Origin: Sphingomonas phyllosphaerae FA2
GTDB taxonomy: Bacteria; Pseudomonadota; Alphaproteobacteria; Sphingomonadales; Sphingomonadaceae
Assembly (NCBI RefSeq): GCF_000427645.1
Contig: NZ_KE386571.1
Coordinates: 2,808,670-2,872,669 of the forward strand
Length of the DNA: 64,000 nucleotides
Reading direction: 5' to 3'
Of this stretch, positions 1-8,802 are shown one piece after another; positions within the stretch are counted from its first letter, which is position 1, and each line of letters begins with the position of its first letter. The notes beneath the pieces are model-generated. The model was not told the DNA's origin and ran no database searches. It saw only the letters and a program-made list of their open reading frames with translations. The position numbers and the translations under genes were made by a program.

Positions 1-108
1 CCGTTCTCGATCGAGAACGAGCAGCTGACGCCGAGTTTGAAGATCCGCCGGCATGTGTTGCGGCAGGTGTATGGGAAACGGCTGGATGCGCTTTATGGGG
101 CGGGGTGA
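1..108 (+). CDS. C-terminal end of an AMP-binding acyl-CoA synthetase (partial)
   Basis: Only the last 35 codons are in the window; the frame is open from base 1 to TGA at 106-108. The residues ENEQLTPSLKIRRHVLRQVY, followed by LDALYGAG, match the usual end of long-chain fatty-acid-CoA ligases of the FadD15 type, where a 'lTPTlKlkR' motif carries the C-terminal catalytic lysine. Such enzymes activate fatty acids with ATP and CoA. The adenylate-forming core lies outside the window, so substrate cannot be judged. A short-tail match of this kind supports the superfamily well and the exact enzyme only weakly. Confidence 0.65.
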   Translation, partial: PFSIENEQLTPSLKIRRHVLRQVYGKRLDALYGAG

Positions 109-119
109 GGGTTTAGCCT

Positions 120-262
120 AGCGCCGTCGCCCCTGCGGAGGCAGGGGCCTATGGCTGTTCAGTCGGCGTGTGCGGGTTCGGACACATGGGTCGATCGTGT
201 GTCTAAACGGTCCCGCGTGACGCGACAGACATGGGCCCCTGCCTTCGCAGGGGCGACGGTGG
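120..262. repeat. Paired palindromic repeat, family A (REPIN-like)
   Basis: Two near-identical hairpins sit in inverted orientation. The left has GCCCCTGC at 129-136 and GCAGGGGC at 141-148; the right has the same arms at 235-242 and 247-254. The outer ends (gccgtcgcccc / ggggcgacggt) are also inverted repeats, so the whole ~140 bp can fold on itself. The centre has a GACACA...TGTGTC dyad. Related copies occur at 15709-15844 and 44323-44460, and a single arm at 576-606. Confidence 0.85.
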
Positions 263-267
263 GTGGG

Positions 268-551
268 TTACATGTTGATCTTTTCCCACAGGTCTTCCCA
301 ATCGGGGTTCATCTTACCGATCAGGTTGAGCTTCCACGCGCGCTTCCATTTCTTCAGCGCCTTCTCACGGGCGATCGCGTTGATCATCGTGTCGTGATGT
401 TCAACGTAGACAAGCCGTGTCAGGCCGTGCTCGCGACAGAAGTCGGAACCCTACCCTCGCGGTGTTGCTGGACGCGCGCCGCGAGGTTGCCCGTCACACC
501 GGTGTAGAGCGTGCCGCTGGGTTCATCGGTCATGATGTACACCCACGGCAT
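268..551 (-). pseudogene. GIY-YIG nuclease-family gene with a one-base deletion
   Basis: Read from ATG at 551, the start MPWVYIMTDEPSGTLYTGVT is a textbook GIY-YIG N-terminus (here VYI...LYTGVT). The frame then runs through HREG and stops early, after 43 residues, at 420. In the next frame the expected remainder is intact: SDFCREHGLTRLVYVEHHD, then AIAREKALKKWKRAWKLNLI, to TAA at 268. The region is 284 bp, one less than 95 codons, so one base is missing near 450, just after HREG. These short proteins (about 90-100 aa) are single-domain GIY-YIG proteins of uncertain role. The deletion could be real decay or a sequencing error. Family A palindromes flank it on both sides. Confidence 0.85.
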
Positions 552-575
552 CAGGCGGCAGCGTTCCGGGAGAGA

Positions 576-606
576 GACATGGGCCCCTGCCTGCGCAGGG
601 GCGACG
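576..606. repeat. Single family A palindrome
   Basis: One hairpin arm with GCCCCTGC and GCAGGGGC around a 4-base loop, ending in ggggcgacggt. It abuts the stop codon of the following minus-strand gene and may serve as its 3' stem-loop. Confidence 0.8.
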
Positions 607-607
607 G

Positions 608-1936
608 TCAGTTGCCCGCGCTGACCCGCCAGATCGTGTTGCCGACGTCGTCCGCGACCAGCAGCGCGCCCGCCTTGTCGGTGATGACGCCGACCGGGCG
701 GCCGTGCGCCTCGTCGTCCTTGTTGAGGAAGCCGGTCAGCACGTCGACGGGCTTGGCGCCCTTCACCGGCCAACCGTTCGCGTCGAAGGGCACGAAGACC
801 ACCTTGTAACCCGACAGCGGCTTGCGGTTCCACGAGCCATGCTCGCCGATGAACGCCCCGCGCGCGAAGCGGTCGCCGAGCCTGGCGTCCGCCGCGAAGG
901 TCAGCCCGAGCGCGGCGACGTGCGGGCCCAGCGCATAATCGGGACGCTTCACATATTGCTGCAATTGCGGGTTCTTCGGCTCGACGCGCGTGTCGATATA
1001 GCCGCCCCAGTAATACCACGGCCAACCGAAGTTGTCGCCGAGTTCGACCGCGGTCAGATAGTCGGGGACGAGGTCGGAGCCGAGCATGTCGCGCTCGTTG
1101 ACGACGGACCACAACCGGTTGGTGCCGGGCACCAGCGCCATGCCGTTGGCGTTGCGGATGCCGGCGGCGAAGACGCGGTATTTCTTGTTGTCGGGATAGA
1201 CCTGCAGGATCGCGGCGCGGTCGTGCTCGGCGTCTAGCCCGTCCTCGGCGACGTTGGTGGCCGAGCCGACCGAGACGTAGAGCGTCTTGCCGTCCTCGGC
1301 GACGATCACATTGCGCGACCAGTGATTGCCGCCGCCGGGATAGCGGACGACCGTCTCGGGGCGGGCGGTGATCTTCGTTTCGCCGTCGCGATAGGGTACG
1401 CGGACCAGCGCGTCGGTGTTGGCGATATAGAGCTGGCCGTTCAGCAGCGCCATGCCCGAGGGCGAATTGAGCCCGGTGAGGAACGGGGTCTTCACCTCCG
1501 CGACGCCATCGCCGTTCGCGTCGCGCAGCAGCGTGATACGGTTGGCGGACGGCACGCCCGCGCCGACCTTGCCGAGCAGGTGACGCATCACCCAACCCTT
1601 GATCCCGCCGCCCGAGCGCGGCGGCGAATTGGTTTCGGCGACCAGCACGTCGCCGTTGGGCAGGCGGTAGAGCCAGCGCGGATGATCGAGCCCCGTCGCG
1701 AACGCGGCGGTCTTGAGCCCGGCGGCGGCGGTCGGCGCCTCGCCGGCCTTCCAGCCGATCGGGTCGGCGGTCTTGACGGTGGGGAGCACCTGTTCGCGCG
1801 GCGGGGTGATGTCAGGGCGGGCGCCGGTCACCGCCGCCACGTCGCGGCGGGCGGTGTCAGGCCACGACAGATAGAGGAAGATCGCGACGCCGAGGGCGAT
1901 CAGCAGGCCGATGACGGCGAGGACGTGTTTGCGCAT
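608..1936 (-). CDS. PQQ-dependent sugar dehydrogenase / L-sorbosone dehydrogenase-like protein
   Basis: 442 aa. Residues ~5-24 form one hydrophobic segment (VLAVIGLLIALGVAIFLYL), so the protein is probably anchored in the inner membrane with its catalytic domain in the periplasm. The rest is a beta-propeller of the glucose/sorbosone dehydrogenase family: LDHPRWLYRLPNGDVLVAET, RDANGDGVAEVKTPFLTGLN, GIRNANGMALVPGTNRLW, DNFGWPWYYWGG and EHGSWNRKPLSGYKV are its typical blades. Members oxidise aldoses or sorbosone with PQQ, but many homologues have no known substrate. No pqq genes are in the window. It follows corC on the same strand, separated by a 41-bp palindrome, so co-transcription is possible. 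Confidence 0.82.
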   Translation of the reverse strand: MRKHVLAVIGLLIALGVAIFLYLSWPDTARRDVAAVTGARPDITPPREQVLPTVKTADPIGWKAGEAPTAAAGLKTAAFATGLDHPRWLYRLPNGDVLVAETNSPPRSGGGIKGWVMRHLLGKVGAGVPSANRITLLRDANGDGVAEVKTPFLTGLNSPSGMALLNGQLYIANTDALVRVPYRDGETKITARPETVVRYPGGGNHWSRNVIVAEDGKTLYVSVGSATNVAEDGLDAEHDRAAILQVYPDNKKYRVFAAGIRNANGMALVPGTNRLWSVVNERDMLGSDLVPDYLTAVELGDNFGWPWYYWGGYIDTRVEPKNPQLQQYVKRPDYALGPHVAALGLTFAADARLGDRFARGAFIGEHGSWNRKPLSGYKVVFVPFDANGWPVKGAKPVDVLTGFLNKDDEAHGRPVGVITDKAGALLVADDVGNTIWRVSAGN

Positions 1937-2010
1937 GACGCGAATGTAGGCGCGCAGGCCGGGGGACGCTACCGGGTTCGTTGTCGGCGTGCCTTAGGCT
2001 GCGTCGGCGA

Positions 2011-2051
2011 AAAGAAGAAGCGGGGCCCCGGATCAAGTCCGGGACGACGGG
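2011..2051. repeat. Single family B palindrome
   Basis: Contains agaagcggggccccgga followed by tcaagtccgggacgacgg, the right-hand half of the family B pair found many times in this window (for example 42572-42659). It lies between the sorbosone-dehydrogenase-like gene and the corC stop codon. Confidence 0.8.
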
Positions 2052-2053
2052 GG

Positions 2054-2968
<915 letters not shown>

Positions 2969-2979
2969 GGCCGTGGTGT

Positions 2980-3489
2980 TCAATCCTCGCGAATCAGATA
3001 GGGGTCGGCGATGCCCAGATCGGCCAGGGCGTCGCGCTCGATCTGCTCCATCGCGTCACCCTCGTCGTCGGTCATGTGATCATAGCCTAGCAGATGCAGG
3101 CAGCCATGCACCACCAGATGCGTGAAATGATCCGCGGGCGTGATGTTCCGCTCCGCCGCCTCGCGTTCGCAGACGCCGTGCGCGAGGACGATGTCGCCGA
3201 GCAGCACCTCGCCGTCGTCGCTGTTCTGGCTGACGGTGTCGATCAGGTCGGCCTGCACCATCGGGAAGGACAGGACGTTGGTCGGCTTGTCCTTCTGCCG
3301 GTACTGGCGGTTGAGCCCCTGCACCTCGTCGTCGGTGGCGAGGCGGACGCTGATCTCGACATGCGCGGGGGTGGTGATGAGGTCGCCATAGGGCGTCCGC
3401 GCGATCGCGGCGCGCGCGGCGGCGAGCGCGCGCGCCTCCCAGTCGATGTCGGACCACGGGTCTTCGCGGGTGAGTTCGATGTGGATCAT
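2980..3489 (-). CDS. ybeY: Endoribonuclease YbeY, rRNA maturation factor
   Basis: 169 aa from ATG at 3489 (MIHIELTREDPW), the start that matches family length. The frame stays open upstream but there it overlaps vapC. The metal site is clear: HLVVHGCLHLLGYDH supplies the three histidines of the H-x3-H-x5-H motif. The upstream strand region RQKDKPTNVLSFPM is also diagnostic. YbeY is a single-strand endoribonuclease needed for 16S rRNA 3' maturation and 70S quality control. Its start is only one base from the vapC stop, so ybeY is probably expressed with the toxin-antitoxin pair or from a promoter inside it. Confidence 0.95.
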   Translation of the reverse strand: MIHIELTREDPWSDIDWEARALAAARAAIARTPYGDLITTPAHVEISVRLATDDEVQGLNRQYRQKDKPTNVLSFPMVQADLIDTVSQNSDDGEVLLGDIVLAHGVCEREAAERNITPADHFTHLVVHGCLHLLGYDHMTDDEGDAMEQIERDALADLGIADPYLIRED

Positions 3490-3490
3490 G

Positions 3491-3889
3491 TCAGCCGAGG
3501 TCCGTCTGGGAGAAGTCGTCGCCCTTGTAGAGCAATATGGCATCGTTGGTCTTCGCGCAGGCATAGGCGAAGCAATCACCCATGTTGAGCTTGGCGGGAT
3601 GTTTCGACAGCTTGCCATAACGCGCAGCAGCGTCGATCGCGATGCTGCGCTCTGCGTCGTCGACGGGCACCAGCCGCAGCCCGGCCTGGTGCGCGAAGTC
3701 GGTGACGATCGCGGCAGCGGTCATCAGGTCGATCTTCCGGACGCGTGCCACTGCGTGCGCCGCCTCCCACGCCCCGACGGCACAATAGCAACGATCGTTG
3801 TGCTCTTCGATCGCGTCGGCGAAATCGTCCGCCTCCGGTTCGCCCGCGATGATCGCAACGATCGCCGACGCATCGACGAAGATGGTCAA
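3491..3889 (-). CDS. vapC: PIN-domain ribonuclease toxin, VapC type
   Basis: 132 aa, the usual length. The acidic residues of a PIN active site are visible: D6 in MTIFVDASAIVAI, E42 in GAWEAAHA, D105 in LNMGDCFAYA, and D124 near the end (YKGDDFSQTDL). VapC toxins cleave tRNA or rRNA and are held inactive by the cognate VapB. The ATG overlaps the stop of the upstream antitoxin by 4 bp, as expected for a translationally coupled pair. The target RNA cannot be predicted from the sequence. Confidence 0.9.
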   Translation of the reverse strand: MTIFVDASAIVAIIAGEPEADDFADAIEEHNDRCYCAVGAWEAAHAVARVRKIDLMTAAAIVTDFAHQAGLRLVPVDDAERSIAIDAAARYGKLSKHPAKLNMGDCFAYACAKTNDAILLYKGDDFSQTDLG

Positions 3890-4134
3890 TCGCCGTCCTC
3901 GTCGCTGAGCGAGTCGTAAAAAGCCTTATCTGCTACGAGTCCGGTCGGTTCGCCGAGCGGCTGGGTCTTGCGCCACGCCGCCAGCCGCTCGCGGAGCGGG
4001 ATATGCACCTCGTCGCGCGCCAGTTCATGCTGGAGCGCCAGCTTCACGGCCATCGTCTTGGAAATGCCGCGACGATTGGCCAGCCGGGCGGCCAGCGCAT
4101 TCGCTTCCTCATCCTTGATGTACAGCGATGCCAT
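3886..4134 (-). CDS. vapB: VapB-type antitoxin
   Basis: 82 aa. The N-terminal MASLYIKDEEANALAARLAN and the following RRGISKTMAVKLAL form a short ribbon-helix-helix-like DNA-binding region of the Rv0623-type VapB transcription-factor family. The C-terminal half (WRKTQPLGEPTGLVADKAFY) is the toxin-wrapping tail, ending in the acidic SDEDGD. It is the first gene of the pair and lies directly after phoH. Antitoxins of this kind repress their own operon, and an inverted repeat lies 14 bp upstream of the ATG. Confidence 0.85.
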   Translation of the reverse strand: MASLYIKDEEANALAARLANRRGISKTMAVKLALQHELARDEVHIPLRERLAAWRKTQPLGEPTGLVADKAFYDSLSDEDGD

Positions 4135-4147
4135 CTCGCGCTCCAGA

Positions 4148-4173
4148 ATATCCCGGTAAGCTATGAAGGATAT
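4148..4173. promoter_or_regulatory. Candidate VapB autoregulatory operator
   Basis: Perfect inverted arms ATATCC (4148-4153) and GGATAT (4168-4173) separated by 14 bp, between phoH and vapB. The position just upstream of the antitoxin start is where type II antitoxins bind. The identification is inference from symmetry and location. Confidence 0.45.
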
Positions 4174-4182
4174 ACCACCGCG

Positions 4183-5181
4183 TCAACCAGACACCCCCTC
4201 ATACGCCTCGACGATCCGCCCGACGATCGGATGGCGCACCACGTCGGCGGCGGTGAAGCGGCACAGCGAGATGCCTTCCACCCCCTCCAGCCGCGTCGTA
4301 GCATCGGCGAGCCCGCTCGCACCGACGCCGCCGGGAAGATCGGTCTGATTGGGATCGCCGCAGATCACCATCCGGCTGTTCTGCCCAAAGCGGGTCAGGA
4401 ACATCTTCATTTGCGCCGGCGTGGTGTTCTGCGCCTCGTCGAGGATCACGAACGCGTCGCCGAGCGTCCGTCCGCGCATGAAGGCGATCGGCGCGATTTC
4501 GATCTCGCCGCTCGCGATCCGCCGCTCGACCTGCTCGGCGGGCAGGCAGTCGTAGAGCGCGTCGTAGAGCGGGCGGAGATAGGGATCGACCTTCTCCTTC
4601 ATGTCGCCGGGCAGGAAGCCGAGCCGCTCGCCCGCCTCGACCGCAGGACGCGACAGGATCAGCCGCTGGACGCTGCCCGAAATCAGCTGCGCCACCGCCT
4701 GCGCGACCGCGATATAGGTCTTGCCGGTGCCCGCCGGCCCCAGCGCGAAGATCATGTCGTGGGTGGTCAGCTCGCGCATGTAATGCGCCTGTGCGGGCGT
4801 GCGCGGGACGATCGTCTTCTTGCGCGTGCGGATCATCACCGACGGGGTCGGGCTGCGCTCGGCCGAGATGATCCCGTCGAGCACCGGCTCGGCCGCCATC
4901 GCGATCGACGCGTCGACGAGGCCGGTGTCGACCTCCTCGCCGCGCTGGATGCGGGCATAGAGATCGTGGAGCACGTCGCGCGCCAGCGCCACCTGCTCGG
5001 CGGTCCCCTCCAGCCCAACGCGGTTGCCGCGCGCGGTGATATAGACCCCCAGCCGGTTCTCCAGCGCCACCAGATGCTGGTCGTACTGGCCGAACAGCCG
5101 GCTCAGCAATTGCGGGCGGTCGAAGACGACCTCGACGCGCGAACGCTCGCCCGCCTGGGCGGGGACGGGTTTACGGCTCAT
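4183..5181 (-). CDS. phoH: PhoH-like ATPase
   Basis: 332 aa. An N-terminal KH-like segment (residues ~20-90, FGQYDQHLVALENRLGVYIT) precedes the PhoH P-loop domain. Walker A is ALGPAGTGKTYIAVA, Walker B is FVILDEAQNTTPAQMKMFLT, and the sensor motif is SRMVICGDPNQTDLPGG. It is a cytoplasmic ATPase thought to act in RNA metabolism next to YbeY. The order miaB, phoH, ybeY, corC is conserved across alphaproteobacteria. Here vapBC separates it from ybeY. About 175 bp without a gene lies upstream towards miaB; I see no clear element in it. Confidence 0.95.
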   Translation of the reverse strand: MSRKPVPAQAGERSRVEVVFDRPQLLSRLFGQYDQHLVALENRLGVYITARGNRVGLEGTAEQVALARDVLHDLYARIQRGEEVDTGLVDASIAMAAEPVLDGIISAERSPTPSVMIRTRKKTIVPRTPAQAHYMRELTTHDMIFALGPAGTGKTYIAVAQAVAQLISGSVQRLILSRPAVEAGERLGFLPGDMKEKVDPYLRPLYDALYDCLPAEQVERRIASGEIEIAPIAFMRGRTLGDAFVILDEAQNTTPAQMKMFLTRFGQNSRMVICGDPNQTDLPGGVGASGLADATTRLEGVEGISLCRFTAADVVRHPIVGRIVEAYEGVSG

Positions 5182-5356
5182 GCGGCTCCTGTGGCGATGG
5201 GCGACACGCGGCAGATCGCCGCAAGGGGCGAGATAGGTGCAGCGCGTGACGGCACAATGGCATCGCAGGCGAATGTGGCAGGCGATGCCCGCAGGGGGAA
5301 GGTGGAATCGTCATGATGTTCGTCACCCCCGGACCTGGTCTGGGGGGGACGCAGGG

Positions 5357-6706
5357 TTACGCCGCCGCCAGCGCACGCACCTCGCCGGTCAGCGATAGCG
5401 GGCCGGCCTGCGTCAGCGTCACGTCGAGCACGTCACCGATCGCGTGTGGGCCGACGACGTGGACCGATTGCAGCCACGGCGACTTGCCAAGCCATTGCCC
5501 GTCGCGCTTGCCGCGGCGCTCGATCAGCACGCTGCACTCCCGACCGACCGAGGCGGCGTTGAACGCGGCCTGATCGCGGTTGAGCGCCGCCTGCAAGCGC
5601 TGGAGGCGCTCGTCCATGACCTCGGCGGCGATCTGCTCGCCAAGCGTCGCGGCCGGGGTGCCGGGGCGCGGCGAGTATTTGAAGCTGTACGCCTGCGCAT
5701 AGCCGACCGCGTCGACGAGGCTGAGCGTCTCGGCGAACTCGGCCTCGGTCTCGCCGGGGAAGCCGACGATGAAGTCGCCCGACAGCGCGATGTCGGGGCG
5801 CGCGGCGCGGATGCGGTCGAGCAGCCGCAGGTAGCCGTCACGGGTGTGTTGGCGGTTCATCGCGCGCAGCACGCGGTCGCTGCCCGCCTGGACCGGCAGA
5901 TGGAGGAACGGCATGAGGCTCTCGACATCGCGGTGCGCGTCGATCAATCCCTGCGCCATGTCATTGGGATGGCTGGTCGTGTAGCGAATTCGCGCCAGCC
6001 CGTGGATGCGGTCGAGCGCGCGGATCAGGTCGTGGAGCCCCCGCCCGTCCCCATCGGTCCAGGCGTTGACGTTCTGCCCGAGCAACGTGATCTCGCGCGC
6101 GCCAGCATCGACCAGCGCCTTCGCCTCGTCGACGATCGCCGCGAACGGACGGCTAATCTCCGCCCCGCGCGTATAAGGGACGACGCAATAGGTGCAGAAT
6201 TTGTCGCAGCCTTCCTGCACGGTCAGGAACGCGCCGGGTGCGACCTTCCGCCGCGCCGGGAGCGCCGCGAACTTGGAGGCGAGCGGCATGTCGGTGTCGA
6301 GCGCGGCGGTGCCGCTGACCGCATCCGCCACCAGCTTCGGCAGATTGTGGTACGCCTGCGGGCCGACCACGACGTCGACCTTGGCGCGGCGGACGATCTC
6401 CTCGCCCTCGGCCTGCGCGACGCAGCCAGCGACCGCGATCATCGGCGTGCGGCCCTCCGCGCCCGCGACCTTGCGGACGCGGCCGATGTCCGAGTAGACC
6501 TTCTCGGTCGCCTTCTCGCGGATGTGGCAGGTGTTGAGCACGACGAGATCGGCGGTATGGGCATCGTCGGTGGCGACCATCCCCTCCGCCGCCATCAATT
6601 CGGCCATCCGCTCGCCATCATAGACGTTCATCTGGCAACCGAACGATTTGACGTGGAAGGTTTTCGGCGAAGTCTTCTGGGGCGGAGTCTTGGCGGGCAC
6701 GGACAT
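5357..6706 (-). CDS. miaB: tRNA-2-methylthio-N6-dimethylallyladenosine synthase MiaB
   Basis: 449 aa, full length. The N-terminal UPF0004 domain carries the three cysteines of the auxiliary cluster ([43 protein letters not shown]). The radical-SAM motif C-x3-C-x2-C is in [18 protein letters not shown]. The last ~65 residues form a TRAM domain. It adds methylthio to i6A37 of tRNAs that read UNN codons. It is the first gene of the conserved phoH-ybeY-corC run. A c-type cytochrome starts 45 bp upstream on the same strand. Confidence 0.97.
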   Translation of the reverse strand: MSVPAKTPPQKTSPKTFHVKSFGCQMNVYDGERMAELMAAEGMVATDDAHTADLVVLNTCHIREKATEKVYSDIGRVRKVAGAEGRTPMIAVAGCVAQAEGEEIVRRAKVDVVVGPQAYHNLPKLVADAVSGTAALDTDMPLASKFAALPARRKVAPGAFLTVQEGCDKFCTYCVVPYTRGAEISRPFAAIVDEAKALVDAGAREITLLGQNVNAWTDGDGRGLHDLIRALDRIHGLARIRYTTSHPNDMAQGLIDAHRDVESLMPFLHLPVQAGSDRVLRAMNRQHTRDGYLRLLDRIRAARPDIALSGDFIVGFPGETEAEFAETLSLVDAVGYAQAYSFKYSPRPGTPAATLGEQIAAEVMDERLQRLQAALNRDQAAFNAASVGRECSVLIERRGKRDGQWLGKSPWLQSVHVVGPHAIGDVLDVTLTQAGPLSLTGEVRALAAA

Positions 6707-6751
6707 GCCGCGCGCCTTAGCGGAAACGGGTCAGGCTGGCCAGCGCGCCGC

Positions 6752-7186
6752 TCAGCGCTGCGTCTTGAGATAGGCGATCAGATCGGCGCGCGCGAGCGGA
6801 TCATGGACGCCGGCGAACGTCATCGTCGTGCCCGGCACATTGTCGCGCGGATCGGTGAGCCAGGCGTTTAGCCGCTGGTCGTCCCACACGCCACGTTGCG
6901 CCTGAAGCGCATCAGTATAGCCGAAGCGCGGGCGGTTCTGCGCGATCGGCGCGCCATAGACGCCGTGCAGGTTCGGTCCGTTGCGATCCGCCCCGCCCGC
7001 CGCGATCGAATGGCAGGCGGCGCATTGCCCGAAGCGGCGCGCGCCTTCCTGTGCATCGGCGACCTGCATGAACTGCGCGAAGGTCGGGTTCGGCCCGAGC
7101 CGCGCGCGCCGCTCGGCGCTATCGTCGCGCGAACAGGCGGCAAGCGCGAAGCCAAGGAACCCGAACAATCGCTCAACTCGAACCAT
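6752..7186 (-). CDS. Class I c-type cytochrome, probable lipoprotein
   Basis: 144 aa. The N-terminus LFGFLGFALAACSRDD reads as a signal peptide with a lipobox (LAAC, cysteine 18), so the protein is probably lipid-anchored in the periplasm. Haem attachment is CAACH (C55, C58, H59), and the axial methionine is in GTTMTFAGVHDPL. The body (FGQCAACHSIAAGGADRNGP, LHGVYG, AWLTDPRDNVPGT) is typical of cytochrome c2/c552-like electron carriers. The redox partner is not evident. It is in line with miaB but functionally unrelated to it. Confidence 0.88.
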   Translation of the reverse strand: MVRVERLFGFLGFALAACSRDDSAERRARLGPNPTFAQFMQVADAQEGARRFGQCAACHSIAAGGADRNGPNLHGVYGAPIAQNRPRFGYTDALQAQRGVWDDQRLNAWLTDPRDNVPGTTMTFAGVHDPLARADLIAYLKTQR

Positions 7187-7231
7187 GACCCGTGCTAACC
7201 GAGCCGCAGCGCATGTTCCAGCGTCACCGGT

Positions 7232-7948
7232 TTAGCGTGACGCCGTCTGGGACAGAGGTTTGTCCTGCTTCTTCTGCACCCACTCCAGAAAGCCTTTACG
7301 ATAGGCTTCGCGGAGCCCGGACTGCGCGGCAGCGACCATGTCGGGGGTTTTCGGCGGGAAATCACGGGCCGAATTCTTCACCTGCCCTTTCGAAACCACT
7401 GGCCTTGTCGCGCCATTCCGACCGAAATCGCGCAGGGTCCAGCCAGTGTACAACTGACTGCCGTAGATCGGGTCCTTCTGGTAATAGATACGGGTGCCGA
7501 TCAACTCGGCGTAACAAGGCGCCGCCGCATCGCTCAATCGACCGGAGCCATTGAGCGACGCTTTCATTGCGTCGCGACGTTGCTTGAGCGACGGATCCGC
7601 CTTTGCCGCTTCTTTGGAGGAGATCGGTTGCTCGACGACGATCCGATAGTCCGGCAAGCCGAGTGCGCGGGCAGCGTCAGCAGCGCGTAGTTCCTCGATT
7701 TGCGCCTCTGGAGACAAATAGTCCCGCAGCGACGCTTTGATGGTCCGGTTCTTTCCGTCGTGCATTGACACATCGGCAGCGGCACCGATCAAACCGAACC
7801 CCGTAAGCAAGCCGCGTTGCGCGCCATCGTGATCGTCGGACGGCCAGATGTGTAGCTCGCAAGAACCCGCTGACGGCATATCTTGGGCCTGGGCGGCGGA
7901 ACAACACGATAATGCCATGCCCGCCATGATGATCTTCGTTGTCTTCAT
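7232..7948 (-). CDS. Exported protein of unknown function
   Basis: 238 aa from MKTTKIIMAGMALSCCSAAQ; a start nine codons upstream is possible but the signal peptide favours this one. Cleavage is probably after AQAQ, giving a periplasmic protein. Cysteines occur at CELHIWPSDD and PCYAELIG. A middle region rich in Ala/Lys (KEAAKADPSLKQRRDAMKAS) suggests helix. I recognise no family. Its bases are less GC-rich than the neighbouring genes and its 124-bp upstream gap (7949-8072) is AT-rich. It sits between two otherwise conserved housekeeping genes, so acquisition is plausible. Confidence 0.7.
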   Translation of the reverse strand: MKTTKIIMAGMALSCCSAAQAQDMPSAGSCELHIWPSDDHDGAQRGLLTGFGLIGAAADVSMHDGKNRTIKASLRDYLSPEAQIEELRAADAARALGLPDYRIVVEQPISSKEAAKADPSLKQRRDAMKASLNGSGRLSDAAAPCYAELIGTRIYYQKDPIYGSQLYTGWTLRDFGRNGATRPVVSKGQVKNSARDFPPKTPDMVAAAQSGLREAYRKGFLEWVQKKQDKPLSQTASR

Positions 7949-8072
7949 CAAGCTTCTCCCCTGTTTGGCGTTCAAACGGGGAAAGTGCGAATTGGCAGCA
8001 CCACTTTGGGTCAGTTCAAACCAAATTGGAGATTTTAGCAGACGCCTTCGCAGCTAAATCGAACGGCGTCCG

Positions 8073-8801
8073 TCATTTGCGCGCTTCTCCGCTACGGGCG
8101 AGAATGCGTGCGCGAGCTTCGGCGGCGATCGCCTTGCGGTCACCTGCGGGCACGAACGGCGCGAGGAAGTGCAACGTCACCGCGAACGTGCCGCGGCGGT
8201 TGAGGACGCGTCTGGCATGGTCCGCGCCGTCCTCGGCGCCGACCCACGCCACGTCTGGGGTCGCCGCGCCATAGTCGATCCGCACCGGCTGGACGCGCAC
8301 GCCGGGCGGCGGCGGGGCGAGCGCGGCGAGCAGCCCGGCCTTGAACGGCCCCAGTGTCACGCCGTCGCCGGTCGTGCCCTCGGGGAAGATCGCGATCGGC
8401 TGCGGCCCGGCGAGCTGGTCGCGGAGTGCGGCGACCTGCGCGTCGATCCCCATCCGGTCCCCGCGTCGAACGAACAGCGTGTTGTTGAGCGTGCACAGCC
8501 AGCCGACCAGCGGCGCATCGCGCAGCTCGGCCTTGGCGACGAACGCCGCCCCGCTCGCCCCGGCCAGCGCGAGGATGTCGATCCAGGTTACGTGGTTGGC
8601 AAGCAATACCGCGTCGCGGCGCAGCGGCGTGCCGATCACGCGCACCCGCGCCCCGACGATCCGCGCCACCCAGCCGAGGAAACGCCGCGGCCACGGCGAG
8701 CGGAGCCGGAACAGTCGCCACGTCCCGTGCAGGACGAGCGCGACGATCAGCGCCGCGATGAGCGTGACGAGCCGTGCCCAGCCTCGCGCGTTCAGCCGCA
8801 C
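8073..8801 (-). CDS. plsC: 1-acyl-sn-glycerol-3-phosphate acyltransferase
   Basis: 242 aa. One hydrophobic N-terminal segment (LVTLIAALIVALVLHGTWRL) anchors it at the membrane. Motif I is NHVTWID (the H-x4-D catalytic pair), and motif III is IFPEGTTGDGVTLGPFKAGL. It acylates lysophosphatidic acid in phospholipid synthesis. Its start lies one base after the fur stop, so the two are probably co-transcribed, in the order tsaB-rimI-fur-plsC. A homologue with other lipid acceptors (ornithine-lipid OlsA type) cannot be excluded. Confidence 0.85.
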   Translation of the reverse strand: MRLNARGWARLVTLIAALIVALVLHGTWRLFRLRSPWPRRFLGWVARIVGARVRVIGTPLRRDAVLLANHVTWIDILALAGASGAAFVAKAELRDAPLVGWLCTLNNTLFVRRGDRMGIDAQVAALRDQLAGPQPIAIFPEGTTGDGVTLGPFKAGLLAALAPPPPGVRVQPVRIDYGAATPDVAWVGAEDGADHARRVLNRRGTFAVTLHFLAPFVPAGDRKAIAAEARARILARSGEARK

Positions 8802-8802
8802 C

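Noticed and set aside
7221..7243. A terminator after the hypothetical gene at 7232 (GCGTCAC / GTGACGC)
   Set aside because: The 7-bp dyad overlaps the stop codon and has no T-run on the minus strand.
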